In this document: one piece after another, positions 36,289-50,189 of the stretch | Layout: the number at the start of each line of letters is the position of its first letter | Numbering within the stretch: position 1 is the stretch's first letter | Assembly (NCBI RefSeq): GCF_042242105.1 | Contig: NC_092020.1 | Span: 17,328,788 to 17,392,787, forward strand | Source: Pempheris klunzingeri | Taxonomy: Eukaryota; Chordata; Actinopteri; Acropomatiformes; Pempheridae | Reading direction: 5' to 3' | Length of the DNA stretch: 64,000 bases | The notes under the pieces: generated by a model | Databases searched by the model: none | Told to the model about the DNA's origin: nothing | The model's input: the letters and a program-made list of their open reading frames with translations, nothing else | Program-made: the position numbers and the translations under genes

Positions 36289-39200
36289 CTACCTCTGCTC
36301 CGCTGAAAGACAGTCGCTCTGCCCGTCGCCTGCTGTCAGCTGCCGGCTGATGTTGCTCTGAACAAACTGTTTGAGGCCGTCATAACCCTGAGTGAACAAA
36401 TACTCCAGGTACCAGCTCCACGGCTTCGAATGCTGAAACAAGTGCACAGGAACACGCCCAGTCAAATCTAACACATCTGAAGATTCTTATGATCAAAGCA
36501 GTCTCTCTTAATCACAGAGATGTGACTGATGCGTGGAGTCTATTAAAAATGCAGAAATAAAAAGTAGATCCCCCCTTTCATACCTTTATGGAGTTGAGGT
36601 CCATGTTCTTTCTCCCTGGCCAACACTGATAAAGAGAGAACATTAATATTCATTGTGAGCCCACCCTGCTAAATCTCACAAGATCACTGCTGCATGTTGC
36701 AGTTGGACCGAACCAAAAAGAGGTACGTGTATTATTAAACATGATGAAAACCATGTTTCGTGCAGCATCCATTAATAATAAAATGTCCTTCTGTATTAAT
36801 GTATCTTCTATGAAAGATACATTAATAACACATTTGTCTCCTTGTCTTAGCTGCGAGGCCATTAACCAAACTGTATGGACTGGGAGCACACTGATCCATC
36901 ACTGGCCTCTTACACTTTGAAAATAAGCCGGAGCTTCGGAGCAGGTATTGTTTAAAAGGCACCTGGAGGGGAACATTTCGTGTCTGCAGCAGTTTGGATC
37001 ATACCCAAAGGTCTTTGTAAGACACAAATCAAGATAACCTCAATCGGCCACACTCACCTTCTGGTGAAAGTCGACAGCGTAGCTCATGAAGGCGGGGTGG
37101 TAAATGAGGTCGAACCTCGTCCAGTATTGTGGCACGCTGCTCTTCTGCAGCAGCTCCTCTCCCAGCTGTACGTCCATGCCTGGATGAAACATTTTGGAGT
37201 TCCACAGGCAGTTGACCATTACAACTATGTAGTGGTTGAACTCACGGAACGTCTGACGGCTGATGTGAAAGGCCTGCTGAAAAATGGACGCAAAATCAAA
37301 ATTAGAAGAAAGAAAGAAGAGTGGAGAAAGACAGAGAGTCAGAGTAAACCACCCTCCATATCTCCAGAGTTTCATGTCTGATGCTTGTTGTGCTGATTAA
37401 TTCGTGTGCCATTTACCAAGCCAATTTTTCTTAATAAAAAGTGACATGTCTGGGGGAGCATACTGACTGCCTGACATGTACTTGTAAATTCACAGCTCGC
37501 AGTAGCAGATATATTAAAATCAAGTTTTTAAGTCCTCATCTGGGAGGGTATTAAAGGTTATCATCTGTAGGTGGATGCTTCTGAATTCCGAAAGAGAACT
37601 GGACAGAGATGTAAAATCTATAAATACTACCACAGTGCATCAAAAACAAACACGTTGGAAGAGAGCTAAAATGTAAATGCAATCATAACTGTTAAATTAG
37701 CTCTTCTAATAAAAAGAATTTCCTCCACATTATGTCAAGGACTTGTTGCAGTGAACCAAAATGCATTCTTACAATATCACTGTAAGAATCACATGTTTCA
37801 TTTTCAGACATTCACAGTGAGAGCAAAAGCAAGAAAAGTATCTTTATGTGTGTGTGTTTTTTTTTTTTTTTTACCTCTGTGAGTTTTTCCTGACTCTTGG
37901 CTGATGTCAAGTTCACCTTGTACCTGGATAAAAAAGAAACAGAGAAAGACCACTGACCTATGTGATCATGAATTACTGCAAAACAGCTTGTTCTTTATGG
38001 TCTGTCAAAAAAAAAATATAATGCCATTACATTCTAATGTTAATTTGCCATGGCATTTTTACGCTCAGCTTCAATGAAATTGCTTCAGAACCCTGGGGTG
38101 TAGTCAATTAGCCGACACTGTGAGGATTTGTGTTATTAAAGCCTGAAGTTACAAATGGTGCTTGAATTCTACATAAAAGGCAAAGAGGGCTGGCCTCTAA
38201 GTCTCTTTTTATCATAAATCATACATGGACATGCACGTACAATGAAGCCATTTGATTCTGGTCCTTCTCTGTCATCAAATATGTATAAACATACGACACA
38301 CTGCTCTAAAGATGTTGCAAGCGTATGCATCCTGATGGGCCAGTGGGAGGTTGGAGCATAAAGATGAAGAGTCCCCACCTGTACATGATATAGGCCAGTC
38401 TGTCAACGCTGACAGGGTCGGTGGCAAACAGGGCTGGGTAAAAAACTCCAGGCGGAGGCATCACTACGAGGGGGAGCCCATACTTCAGAAACGTGTCACA
38501 CACCTAGGGAAGGAGAGGAATATATAATAAGCACCCACCGGGAGTTGAGACTGAAAAGACGTTTATGCTTCAACATACAGTGTTATCTCACTGCTGAAGC
38601 TTTTATCATGACACTGTTTTGTTGGAAGAAGGTACTCGCTGATCTATGAAGCCATTCTCTGCATCTGATCTTCATATTTATGCAAGTTTTTTAAAATCAC
38701 TTTCTGAACTGGAGGCAAGCCAAATCTTCAGTCAGCGTTTCTCTGTCAAAATTTATTTGGTTGGAATATTAGGATATATTGTTTATTTTCAATGTTACCC
38801 ATTTTAGGACTTTATTTATATATTTGATGCACTTATGTGAAAGCATTTCTCATCTACTGGGTACATCTCTTTATATTCCTTGTTATATTTATTTCTGTTA
38901 TTTCATCAATCCTTTCCATTTTATCCATTTTGTGATCCTTAAATATTCATTCCATGTTTTAAATCCCTGAAAAGTGGTGGTTAAGGATCCCCTCTAGACA
39001 ACTTTTAAGCACTAATAATACTTGACTTTGATTAATAATTTGTGTCTAATTTGGGTTTTCAACTAAATAAAAAACAAATAAATTACTTAAACATTTTAAA
39101 AATAGATTTACTCTTCTCTCTCACTGCAAAAATACAAATGTGAAAATATTTTTCATTTCAAAACTTTGACTGCTGGACATGTGCACTTATGTACACATTA

Positions 39201-42200
39201 AACTCAGATTCAAGGTGAGCAGAGAGGAACTTGAACAGATGAGTATGAAAACAGCCTTGTAGTGTAAAACTGTTCACGCGTCATTCTGCACCAGTGAAGG
39301 CCAAACATCCAAGTAAAGTAACAATATGAATAACACATTTTTTAAATACAGTTATACCATTTAGGAGCATCAGTAGAGCCCAAGCACTGTATCTTGCCTG
39401 ACAGAAAGCTAGAAAGCAGATTCAGTCTTTAGCATGGGCTCATTTACCGTCTCATAGAAGTCCAGGATGAAGCTGAGAAGGAGACAGTGGCAGCCTTCAA
39501 GCTGAAGGCCCACAGATACCAGTCGACCCACAAAGTGAACCAGCTCCATCACTGAATCCTTGAACCCTGATAGAGTCATGTTTCTGGGACGGAGAGCAGA
39601 ACAGAGCAGACAGTCAGACACACGCTTTAACCAGAACAGTAGCACCTTGGAGTGATGCTAAGTGAAAACCATAACAGTTGGCTGGTTGGCCCTGTTACAG
39701 CATTAGTGAAAGAGTGTTTAAGGTCTGTCATACAACAGAAGAATGCCCCCAAAGTAGGTACATGGCAGCCAATTACAACACAAAGGACAAACTGAGAATC
39801 AAGATTTTTCATTAAACTGAGTTGCAGTAAATAAAACTGGGGGCAACACATCAACACTTTTATTGGAACTGTAAGAACTGATAAGGTGTGAAAAGACATT
39901 TCTTGGCCTTAAAGTAAAAGCTAAAAGAGCTATAACCCTTGTGCTCTCAAGAAAGTCCACAAAGTGTTGCCGGTCTATTGGTTGTTTATGCTCGGGGCAT
40001 AAACAAGTAGCAGGAAGTAGATGTGAGACTCACATGGAGGTGTGGCTGTTGAGGCTGATGTCCAAGTCGTCCTCCAGAGCGTATACAGAGTGCCAGGTCA
40101 GCCACTTCAGCAGCATATTGTTGAGACACTCCATCAGTCCACACTGCCGACACACACACACGAGTAAAAACACTCAGCATGCAGTACTTCAAACACTAAG
40201 CTAATTCAGCGCCCATAATGAGTGCTTTGTAAATACAAGATAGACTTTACATTACCTTTAGCAGATGACGTAATTAAACTACAGCAGTAAGAGGAGGTTC
40301 ATCATACTTGTGTGTCAGAGAAGAAAGCTTACCTTGAAAAACAGCGACGAGGTGAAGAAAAGCTTCATGAGGGGCTCAAACAGAAGTCGTCCCATTTCTA
40401 AAGTAGACACAGAAGGTTACTGTTGTGCCAAATATGATTCAGTGCACCATAATAATATGACCAGGGTCTGAAATTACATTTTTTTTCCTCATCTGCCACT
40501 GTCAACATTTCTACCGGCCACTCTTCTTCTTCCTTTGAAATCTTCCGAAGTGTAAATACTAAGTCAGTGGTACCATACATTAGAAATACTGAATACATCA
40601 TGTAACCTTAAACTCGAATTTATTCTTAAAGCAACTACAAGGACGTTTCCATTTTGTGTTGATTTTGGCAGCCCCTGTAGACATTGCAGTGTTACCCAGA
40701 GTGAAGATGGTATTTCCCATGTGCACCACCACCTCATGTCAGGATGATCTTGATCTGGGTGGCGCATGCATTTATTTTGGAAGCGAGTAAAAGAAAGACA
40801 CAACTTACGTTTAATAGTATTTTTCTTTGTTAATCAGCTGTTTGCAGGATGCATAGCGATGAGATAATGCATTTATTTATTGTGTACAGTCATTAATCTT
40901 GTTGGATACACCTAGGTTACATGTAAACCTACAACAAAGAGATTCAGTTGCTCTGTAATGTAATTTTGTTGAGAGAGCTTACATTAACAAGCCTTGCTAA
41001 CATAGGAGCAAGGCTATATTTGCACATGGACTGTGTTTAGAGGAAGGTTCGGGGGGAACCCTTGGATGGGAGACGGGCACAAGGGAGGAACACTAAATAT
41101 GGAGATGGGCACAGTTTGGAAGCAAAACTCACGGGAGCTGGGGACAACAGGAATGTTGCTCAGCAGGCCGAGGATCTGTGGGCGGAAGAGGGAACCATCC
41201 CAAACATTGAGAAATTTGTAGAGAAACGCCTCTGAACTGGAAAAACCCTCCTGGTGGAGAAATGTGACAAATTAAAATCATTGTTTAACTGCAGTTTTTC
41301 CACACTTTTCAGCTAAGCATGTGGGTGCAGGTTAATGAATACAGGAAATGGTGAATGACAGGTGTGAGGCAGCCATCAGGATCTGAAATGTGAGGCTCAC
41401 CTGGAGAAAGTGCTGCGTGGACAGCAACTTGTTCAAAAACTGCAGAGTTTCTTCTGAATTCTGGGAGGCTCCTCCATCACTACAGAACAAAAATTCTTCA
41501 CAAAGACAGAAAAAAAGCTGTATTTAGTGAGTTGAAAAAGTCAAGGGAATAAAAAGAAAACAGCAGAGGATTTCACATTTGCTGCATCTTCACAGTGACG
41601 CCCCTCCAGTCTCTTTTAAAACCTTTTCTAAAAGAATCCCTTTGATATGCCAAATAAGTAAAATGGTTCAACTTAAGGTCAGCTTTTCTTTGGATGAATC
41701 TTTCTGATAGAAGATGTCACAGCAGTTATGTGGTAGCTTCTCCCCTCCCTTACCTTCGTGGAGAGCGTAGCCTAGCCAGAAGTTGAGGCGTAGGAGGGCA
41801 GACTCATCCTGTACACAGTCCAGGTACTGCAATGCGAGACTGGAGCCCAGCAGTGAGCCCATCTGAGCAGGCAGCTGGTCAAGGTAAATGAAGAAACACA
41901 TGCAAGAAAGTATGATTCAGAGGCTAAAATAATCAAATATCCATAAATACAAAGAACTACAGAGAAAGGAAATATATTGACAGAAACTATACTCACAAAA
42001 TTAAACATTGCATAGACAGCACACAAAAAAAGCTGCTTTTCCTGATTAGTTTTCTAAAATCAATTTGAAATTGATCTTATTTCCCTGCTAAAGAATAAGA
42101 ACAAACTGATGCTCATGTTCTTTTTCACTGAGTGGGCCACCAATCCGCTACTGAGCTAATTCTTCAGTATCTGGTAATCCCCATAATGCCAGCACTGGGA

Positions 42201-45200
42201 CATTTCTTCCATCACACTGGACAGTTTATACAGTCACTTATTGTGAATGAACAGCTGCCTCCCAATATGGGGACTTTGTCAGTATAATAAATAAATTAGA
42301 ATGAGGAGAAGACAGACTGTGAATGGCCACAGCTCAGTTCTTCAATAATTATGGAGCAACTGTATCATTAAACTGAGAAAGCACCATTCAGCTTTTGACA
42401 ACAGGAGTGCAGGCAATGAGGGAAGTAATCAATGAACCTTTGTCAATGCCTTTGCTGAATAGTTTTATGAGCAAGATTGACTGTACTCATCCATCTTTCC
42501 AAAGACATGGCGAAGTAAAGCATTTTGGCATTAAACAGTTGATGATACTGCTGTCCAATATTGGCTTTGCGGGCGGCGAAAAAGGCATATTTATGTAGCA
42601 TGGCACATAAAAGTCTGAGAGCCATTTAAAATTACTTATATTAGTTTATCAGGACGTTGAATCTGCAGGGCAAATAGACATTTATGGAGAGGTCTCTTTC
42701 AGTGACCAACTGCTATGAAACTGTGTCAAATGCATTACCAGGACACATCTCAGCTCCGGTCTTTCATTACTCATGAACAGATAAACCACTGGCCATATCT
42801 GTAAAAAGCACAATGGCCTGTCTAAAAAACAAACGATAAGCGCTGTGCTCATGAAGTTGGTTTATGCTCTAATCTAATAAACAAATTACAGCCCCAGGCC
42901 ACCTCAGCTGTGCTTCCTTTGGGACAAAATTGTTAATGGTCTTGTAAAAGAACAGATGAAATCATAACAGTGACACAGCACCACCCTGTGGCTAAGAGGA
43001 TACATCACAATTTTAAAACAGACCACTTATGTAGCCTAATGACATGGAGAAACTGGCATAGATTTTATTCTGCTGCTTAAATGATTAATGATCTTCACAC
43101 TGGATGCTCCAATGATATTCTGTCTGTTCTCGGTCCAGGTGGGCTGGGACTAAGAGCTGAACTGTAAGAGCTGAGATGAATAGAAGCAGAAGTGTAAAAG
43201 ACTGAGAAGAAGAGAGGCTGTAAAGGAGCATGGGTGGCCCCTGTAACAGCACCCCACAGATGCAGAACTCAGGCATTTGTCCTTGGAGAAATTACCTCTA
43301 TATGGTGCATATTTTCCAGCAGCTGAGCAAAGGAGTGAAGCTGCACCAGGGGGACCACCTTCCTGCTGGATGATGGCTCAGTCTGAGCTTGGTTATTGAC
43401 TACAGAACTCAGCTCCGGCAACTCCAGGTGGTCGTGTTTCTAGAAAAGAAAAGCATAGTAAAACGAGAAAATAAATAAAGGCGAGCCTAGGCAACTGTAT
43501 ACTTTTTATTATAAAGGCTACAAATCATGATAAAGACATTGATTACAGATATGTAGATAGATCTGGTACTTTGTATTTCTGACCTTGTCATTCATATTCT
43601 AACATTTTGCACAGTGAGACAGCAGAGTGAGGATGACTGTTTTATCCCTGGAGAAAACCTAAAGAGTCTTCAGGTGAAAGCTGCGGTGGAGGTGGAGTTG
43701 ATGAGATGCTGGAGTGCCACTGGCAAGCAGTGATTGTGGTGCAGCAGGAGTGCAAACATAGTAAGCAGTGCATCTGACAGCTTAAATAGATTTCCATACC
43801 CTTTTCCTGGAGTTGGTCTTATCTTTAGTTGTGAAGGCCAGACTAATGCTGGAGGCAACCTGGGAGCCGTTCCTCTTCTGGACAGCAATCAACGCTGATT
43901 TCCAGGGGGAAGTGTGGTTCCTAAACCCACTCTGAAAGAAATCAGAAAACATACAATTTCATAGGTGCTTCGGAGAGGATGGACATATGGCATTATTAAC
44001 AGCAGAATGAGCATTAACTGCACAGTTCATGTACAAACCTTCATTCTCGATGGAATGGAGACCGTCACCAGTTCAGGGCAAAACACTTTGTAAAGCGACA
44101 GAAGGTGCAGGAGGAACGGCTGCCTTCCCTAAGGAAACGAGATGAACATTAACATACTCAATGTGACAAAGCTCTCTATTCAGAATCTTAATTTTGATCG
44201 ATGTTTCCAAATTCCTAAAGTCAAAACAATCAACAATGGTATAGAAAGGGAAGCTGCTGATGGAAATAATGCACATAGTGTAGTATAAAAACATCCTGCA
44301 GTTTACCATTGAATAGATTTTCATGCACAGTTAGGACATAATGTAGTGGCTTTAATAAATTACTCTAGAGGGCATCAAATCAGGAGGATGTTTACCAGTT
44401 TGGACTGTAGCTCCAGTAGCTTCCTGACTCTGAAGACTCGCACTACAATGATGACAAAAATGTAACAGTCAATAATTCTTGCAGAAGTGAAATAAATACT
44501 AATGTAATATACTAGAAAAAACAAGGGTAAATAGGGGAACAAATGTGGTTAATATTTCAGGTGTGAAGACATTTGACTTACCACTTTCCTTTCTGGTCAA
44601 AAGATACAACAGGTGGCAGATGAAAGGACACTGAAAAACATGGGAATAGATTAAGATTAGCACTTTTTCCACTGCATTCTACCGGCTCAGCTCTGCTCAC
44701 TTCGACTAGTCTTCCATTGGCAAAAGTTGTGGATAGTACCATTACCTCAGTTGAGGTTTCAAGCGAGCTGAACAGACACTAAAAGGTGAAACTCTGCAGA
44801 CCACCAATTAGTCACAGAGAATCGTCACTTGTGTGACATGGGATGTCCTGCACAAACCATGGATCCATTGCACAAACTCGAGATTTGATATAGCCAAGCT
44901 ACCATCAATAGTGACTGAACTTTTTTTTTTGCTGCACCTTAACAGATAAACACAAACCTCTTTAATACTGTCTTTCCAGTCAGGCAGAAACTAACCAATT
45001 ACACCAAGTCTGTGTCACAGTATCCATAAACAGTATCCATAAACAGTGAGGCATTTGTCATTTCGATCTTATTTTCAAAAATAGCTCTGGCATACTAATG
45101 TACATGTCATTTAAATGGAAAATAAGCAAAGTGAAGCCTCTCAAAGATTTGATTTGATGCCATCATTTTTTGCTTATGACAACAACACAAAGATCATCAG

Positions 45201-48200
45201 CACACATACCAGATTTTCATCTGTGACAAAGCTGAAAATGAAGCCGTAGATGGCTCGAAGTTGGTCCTTTGCATCAATCATGTCAAATACGGTCAGCACC
45301 CACTTTAAGAAAAGAACCTGAAAATTGTACATGCAAATAAACACAGGAATAGATTAACTATGGTACAATCTTAGAGATAACAGGTACAGATTTAAATGCA
45401 GGTAAACCAACTTACTTATCAAAAATATTGTAGAATTTCAAAAGCAACACTAGTCTTATTTTTTTTTAATGGTTAATGATGTAAACTTAGTAATTAGAAT
45501 AATATAATTCATTTTTAGAGTACATCTCTTTTAACAAACATACTGCCTAACATCATGAAATAGAAAAGTTATTACTGAAAGCTTTAACATTTCTAATTAA
45601 TAAATATAATTGCATTTACTTGTGTGCTGATAGGTATTTTGCCAACACCCAGCCAAACCACGGCTCGAACAACAGCCTCCTGTGGCACCACAGTGGCAGG
45701 TATCAGACACTTCAGCACCCGTGCACACAGAGTAGTCCCTACAGAGTCATTCACAGAAACAAAATCAATTTTTTAAAAAGTGAATGTTAAGACTGACTGT
45801 AAAAAAAAAATAACAGCTGTTCAAGACATTAACACACTCTGTCTTCTGGCACAGGTGTTTCTACACGTTTGGAAAAGGTGAAATACAATTTGTGCGCTAC
45901 ATGTTCAAACTGTGTGAAAAATATGTGCTTATCACACTACAAAGACATTGCACCATATCTACAACATAAGCAATACTCTGCGCCAGCAGTCCTGTCATTT
46001 AAACTGCACTAACACACAACTACCAGATGGTGTTACATTTCAGACAGCGCAGTGGCTCAGTGGTTAACATAGTCACATTTAAAGTGACTGAGGTTTGAAT
46101 AAAAGTGTGACAGTTGTCTTTGTGATAAACTAGCAACCTGTGTGAGTGTGATGGGACAGACTCCAGCCCCCTTTGACCATTTAAGTGCCAGAGAGGATGG
46201 ATGGTATTATAAGTTTCACTATCATATAAGCAGCCCACATTTATCTTCAGCTTCAAATTACATAATCTATACCTGTTGCACAGCTTCTGCTAAGTGGATG
46301 TCTTACCCATACGGAGGCTCATGGCAAACTCCAGCATAACAGCAATGGCCTCTGGGGAAAGTCCTTTACTGTAGCCCACCTTCTCCACCAGCACCATGTT
46401 CTTCTCCACATCATCGTTCCCGTACACAGGAGTACCTGCTTCAACTACAGGACACATCGGTGACATCAGAGTGTGTGTCATGTTGTTAAGATACTCATAC
46501 AGTTAGACAAGAAATATAAAAAAGTTCTGATATTTTTTCTGCCAATGTTGTTTTGTCACTGTTTGCGAGAACATACTCCAGTATCTTCTCTAGAAACATT
46601 TGCTTAGTCACTACACAGACATGAATTCTCTAGAAACATTTGCTTAGTCACTACACAGACATGAAAACAGATAGCTAGCCAAGTGTAAAATCTACCATAA
46701 GCTATTCAGGACTTTAGTTTGGTTGGGCATCAGAGAAACAGACTATAGCTGATAAAATTCTCAATTACTCAGGTAAAAAAATACGAAAGAGCAACACCAT
46801 GGATAATATGACAGCACCCATGATGATATTAATAAACTATTTCTTTAGCATTTTCTCATTCACATTGAAGTAAAACTCATTCGGGTGTAAAATCTAACAA
46901 AACTAACAATATTTCAGAATCAATCATTCCATTATGTATAAATTGGATAGCAGGTTAAGTATTAAAGCTGCAAGCAGCATTGAAGGGCCCTTGCAAATGC
47001 GCGCGCGTCGGGGAGTGTGCAGCCGCGGACGTGGCCGCGCGGTTCGGCTGAGGCTGGGCGAATTTGCGTGACGTCTGCACGGAAGCCTTCGCGGAAGCCA
47101 GGCGTACGTCACGCCTATCGCTCCAAAGTTTCACATAAATCTGACCATCTTTGTCACGAGAGACTGAGATCCTGTCGTCTGCGGCTGTTGCCGTGACCGC
47201 GAGGCAACGAGGGCACGTAGATGTCTGTTAATCCTAAACTCTTATCCAGCATTTGATGTGTGGAAGAATTAGTCAGTCAGTAAGAATGTACACAAAACAC
47301 GTAGAATTCAAAGAACCTGTGTGTTCATGAGATCAGATACTATAAGATGTTCCCTTATTAGTGTTGCAGTAGAGTAACACACACTGAAAACACCTTTTAA
47401 CTCCTTCCAAAGAGGTTTACATCCATTAGAAAGCCAGTATTGCCCTGTGGTGGCAGATGAAATAAGTGCAGAATAAATGTTGCTATTTCTAGTGATTTGT
47501 GAGCTAAAATTGTTTTTTACCATGCATGTAGTTACACTGAAAGAAGAAAGATTGTCAAAGAAGTATCTTAGAGGATTTAAAAGGTTAAAATGACCACATT
47601 TCAGGTCGGTGTAGCTTGCCTGCTTGGAGCCTCTTTTTAGACACAATTTAAAAAATTCATAATAATTCTTCTGTTGGTTTTAGGACATGGACCCAAGAGA
47701 CTTTTTTGTAGGTCTTGGCATTGGCCATATACACAGTGAATTTGAAACACTGTGCGGGGGCTGCTTCGTTAAAGTTTTGAAAAAATATTGTAGGTGGCGC
47801 CGTTGACCCGTTTTAGCAAATCCAAACCTATAAACCAGATCAAATTACTCATTTTAGGCCTCTTGATGTGTGCGGCACGTTTTGTGAGGTTTGAATCATG
47901 CCTGGCCGTTTTACAGCAATCTCCAGTTTTATGGCGAAGGAGGCGTGGCCACAGGGACAGCATTTCACGAAAGCTCACGAGCTTCACAACACAGCATCAC
48001 CAAAGTCTTGGGAATGTTTTCACTACATTTGAGATGGTTTGGTGAAGTTTAAACTGTACTTGGACATTGTCCATCAACTTTCCATCAACTTTTTGCTCTG
48101 AAAACGAAACGCCACACCACGGCCACACCCTTAAGATTCTACACAGTCTTTTGATAACTTTTCATTGTTAATATTATGGTAACACACACACCAAGTTTGA

Positions 48201-50184
48201 GGGAGATCTGATAAACCCCCTTGGAGTATTTAGACCATTTACGAACCCTATTTATGGCCAAAAATCCATTCAATTTTTCACTTTATTAAAAATAATAAAT
48301 TTCCTGTTGGCTTTACAACGTGGCTCCAAGAGACTTTTTTGTAGGTCTTCTAATTCTCTATATACTCACCAAAGCACATATCTGTAGGTCAAACGTAGCG
48401 CGGGGGCTGCTTTGTTGAAATGTTGCAGGTGGCGCGGTTGAGCCATTTTGCCACACCCAAACTCATAAACTAGATCAGATTATTCATTTTAGGCCTCCTG
48501 ATGCGTGTGCCAAGATTGGTGAAGTTTGAATCACGTTTGACCAGTTTTACAATAAACGTAAGTTTCATGGCAAAGGAGGCGTGGCTACAGGGACAGCGTT
48601 TCACGAAAACTCACGTCCTTCGTAACGTAGCATCATCAAAGTCTTGGGAAGGTTTTCACCCAATTTGAGGTGTCTGTGGTTAACCTGCTGGGAGATAATC
48701 ATTCGAGAGTAACACTTTACACTTCCTCCCGCCAATAGGTGGCGCTATGACTATCGTTCAAAATTGTCCTGCACAGCTGTTCAGACCCAGACTGCCATTA
48801 AACACGGGAAATTTGGTAAAGATAGGAGCTTGTGTGACGGAGTTATGGGTGATCGAAATTTCATGGCGAAGGGTCGAACACGCCAGACCCCCTCCACGTT
48901 GACGAAAATTCACAGATTTTTCTCCACAGCTTCATCTAAGATGTTAGGATCATCTGACAGTATTTTGAAGTAGATCTGCTCATTCGTCTCGTCTGTGGAC
49001 GCCACGGCGTAGAACATGACGTTTCCTGTTGCCACCAGGAGGCGCTATGAGTGTCGGTGAATATTGTCCTACAGATGTGTTCAGGGCCGGACTGTCATCA
49101 AACGTGATAACTTTGGTTCAGGTATGATCATCTACAGCCGAGTTATGATCCATTTCCTGTTTCGTGGCGAAGGCTAAAGTTTGAGGCTCCGCCCACGCCA
49201 TGCCGTTCAATATTCTACTCTGCCTTTGATAACTTTTCATCATTAAGTCTTGGACTACAACATAGTCAAATTTGAGCTTGATCGGATGAACGGTGTCGGA
49301 CAAGATAGATTTTTTATAACCCCCAAAATGGCCAAAAATCATCAAATTTTGACACTTTAAGCAAAATACTGGACGCCCTGTTCATTTCCCGGTATGGGTC
49401 TTTGAGACTTTTTTGTGTGCCTGGATGTCATACAGGTGCTCACCAAATTGCATGTTTCTAGCTCAAAGTAGTGTGAGGGGCTGCCGTTTGGGGGGCGCTA
49501 TAGAGCCATTTCTGCACGCTCATATGTGACACACATAAACTATCGAATTTCTCGCCACTCCTGAATTGTTTGCACATTTTGGTGAGTTTTCGATTATCCC
49601 TTGCGCCCCGTTCCCCCCTGCAAAGATTGCAAATATATGGTGAAGTCAGGGCTCGGGCCCTAATAATGGCAATAGATGACATAACAAATCAAGAAGTGAT
49701 CCTCCTATACAGAGATTTATAACAGTGGTAATAATGTTGTCTGTGTTTGTGTTTGTTCAGACAATGGTAGCCTTGTTTGTGACTGTCTCATGCACTCAGC
49801 TGAGAGCTAGCTAGTAACCAACTTAGCAACATTAGCTTTTAGTAAATTCAACCACATATTCGATAGGGAAGTAATGTAACACAAAACCTGTCTGTTTTTC
49901 TTTGCGGTAACTTATGGTTAACATGTATATATTACTGCATTCAGATTGTACGGTTGGTAACAGTAAGGCCACCATCTGCTTGCTAGTTGTCGACTAGCTA
50001 ACTAGGTTTTCGTCTCACCGTCAGAGAAATACTTCAGGGCCAGAACAAACGGGTCCTCCGCCTCGTTCTTCCTTCTTTCCTTTTCTGCGACCCTCAGACT
50101 TCTGTTACTGCTCCGACTGGACACGGACTGGTCGTTTAGAGACCCTGAATCCGGCGGCGCCGACGGGTTTAGCTTTGCTGCCAT
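36289..50184 (-). CDS. cenpi: centromere protein I (CENP-I / Mis6 family), 20 coding exons
   Basis: CENP-I is a helical-repeat subunit of the inner kinetochore CCAN, working with CENP-H, -K and -M at centromeric chromatin. Coding exons, high to low: 50184-50019, 46444-46307, 45738-45620, 45317-45210, 44630-44582, 44442-44396, 44128-44039, 43931-43800, 43439-43296, 41874-41754, 41495-41401, 41250-41133, 40397-40333, 40143-40034, 39583-39448, 38503-38379, 37923-37875, 37276-37058, 36625-36584, 36432-36289. They total 2217 nt (738 codons plus TAG), close to the human protein of about 756. All junctions are GT-AG and in phase. Diagnostic stretches are LPAQMGSLLG (residues 332-341), FNHYIVVMVNCLW in exon 18 and WSWYLEYLF near residue 696; each matches human CENPI as I remember it. 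The N-terminal 45 residues are low-complexity and weakly conserved. The start ATG has G at -3 and +4. Exon 18 could begin three bases later (CAGCAG acceptor). No stop or frameshift was seen. The neighbour tmem35 is the same as in human. Confidence 0.96.
45999..46204 (+). mobile_element. degenerate SINE remnant in cenpi intron 2
   Basis: GCGCAGTGGCTCAGTGGTTAA near 46050 matches the start of tRNA-derived fish SINEs. AACTAGCAACCTGTGTGAG, GGGACAGACTCCAGCCCCC and GAGGATGGATGG match the usual order of downstream SINE sequence. The middle is diverged or deleted. Boundaries are approximate. Confidence 0.55.
46586..46665. repeat. perfect 40-bp tandem duplication
   Basis: Two exact consecutive copies of a 40-bp unit beginning TTCTCTAGAAACATTTGC (46586-46625 and 46626-46665), in cenpi intron 1. 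It is a recent duplication, since no substitution separates the copies. An assembly artefact is also possible. Confidence 0.95.
46964..49668. mobile_element. 2.7-kb repeat element of nested tandem units in cenpi intron 1
   Basis: The left edge is TTAAAGCTGCAAGCAGCATT, followed by AAGGGCCC. The right edge is GGGCTCGGGCCCTAATAATG. I know this pair of ends from many teleost genomes but have no class name for it. Inside, a unit of about 636 bp recurs: GAGACTTTTTTGTAGGTCTT at about 47696 and 48332, with a diverged GAGACTTTTTTGTGTGCCTG near 49409. Each is followed by a GGTGGCGC.GTTGA or GGGGCGCTATAGAGCC block. A second unit of about 300 bp (GGCGCTATGA..ATCG/GTCGG, then ATTGTCCT, then CTGCCAT/CTGTCAT) is duplicated at 48740 and 49040. 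It has no long open frame and no clear terminal inverted repeats. Confidence 0.7.
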
Positions 50185-50189
50185 TTCTA

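Noticed and set aside
36980..37381. 133-codon plus-strand ORF
   Set aside because: It lies opposite cenpi exon 18, whose translation matches CENP-I; the plus frame is a shadow.
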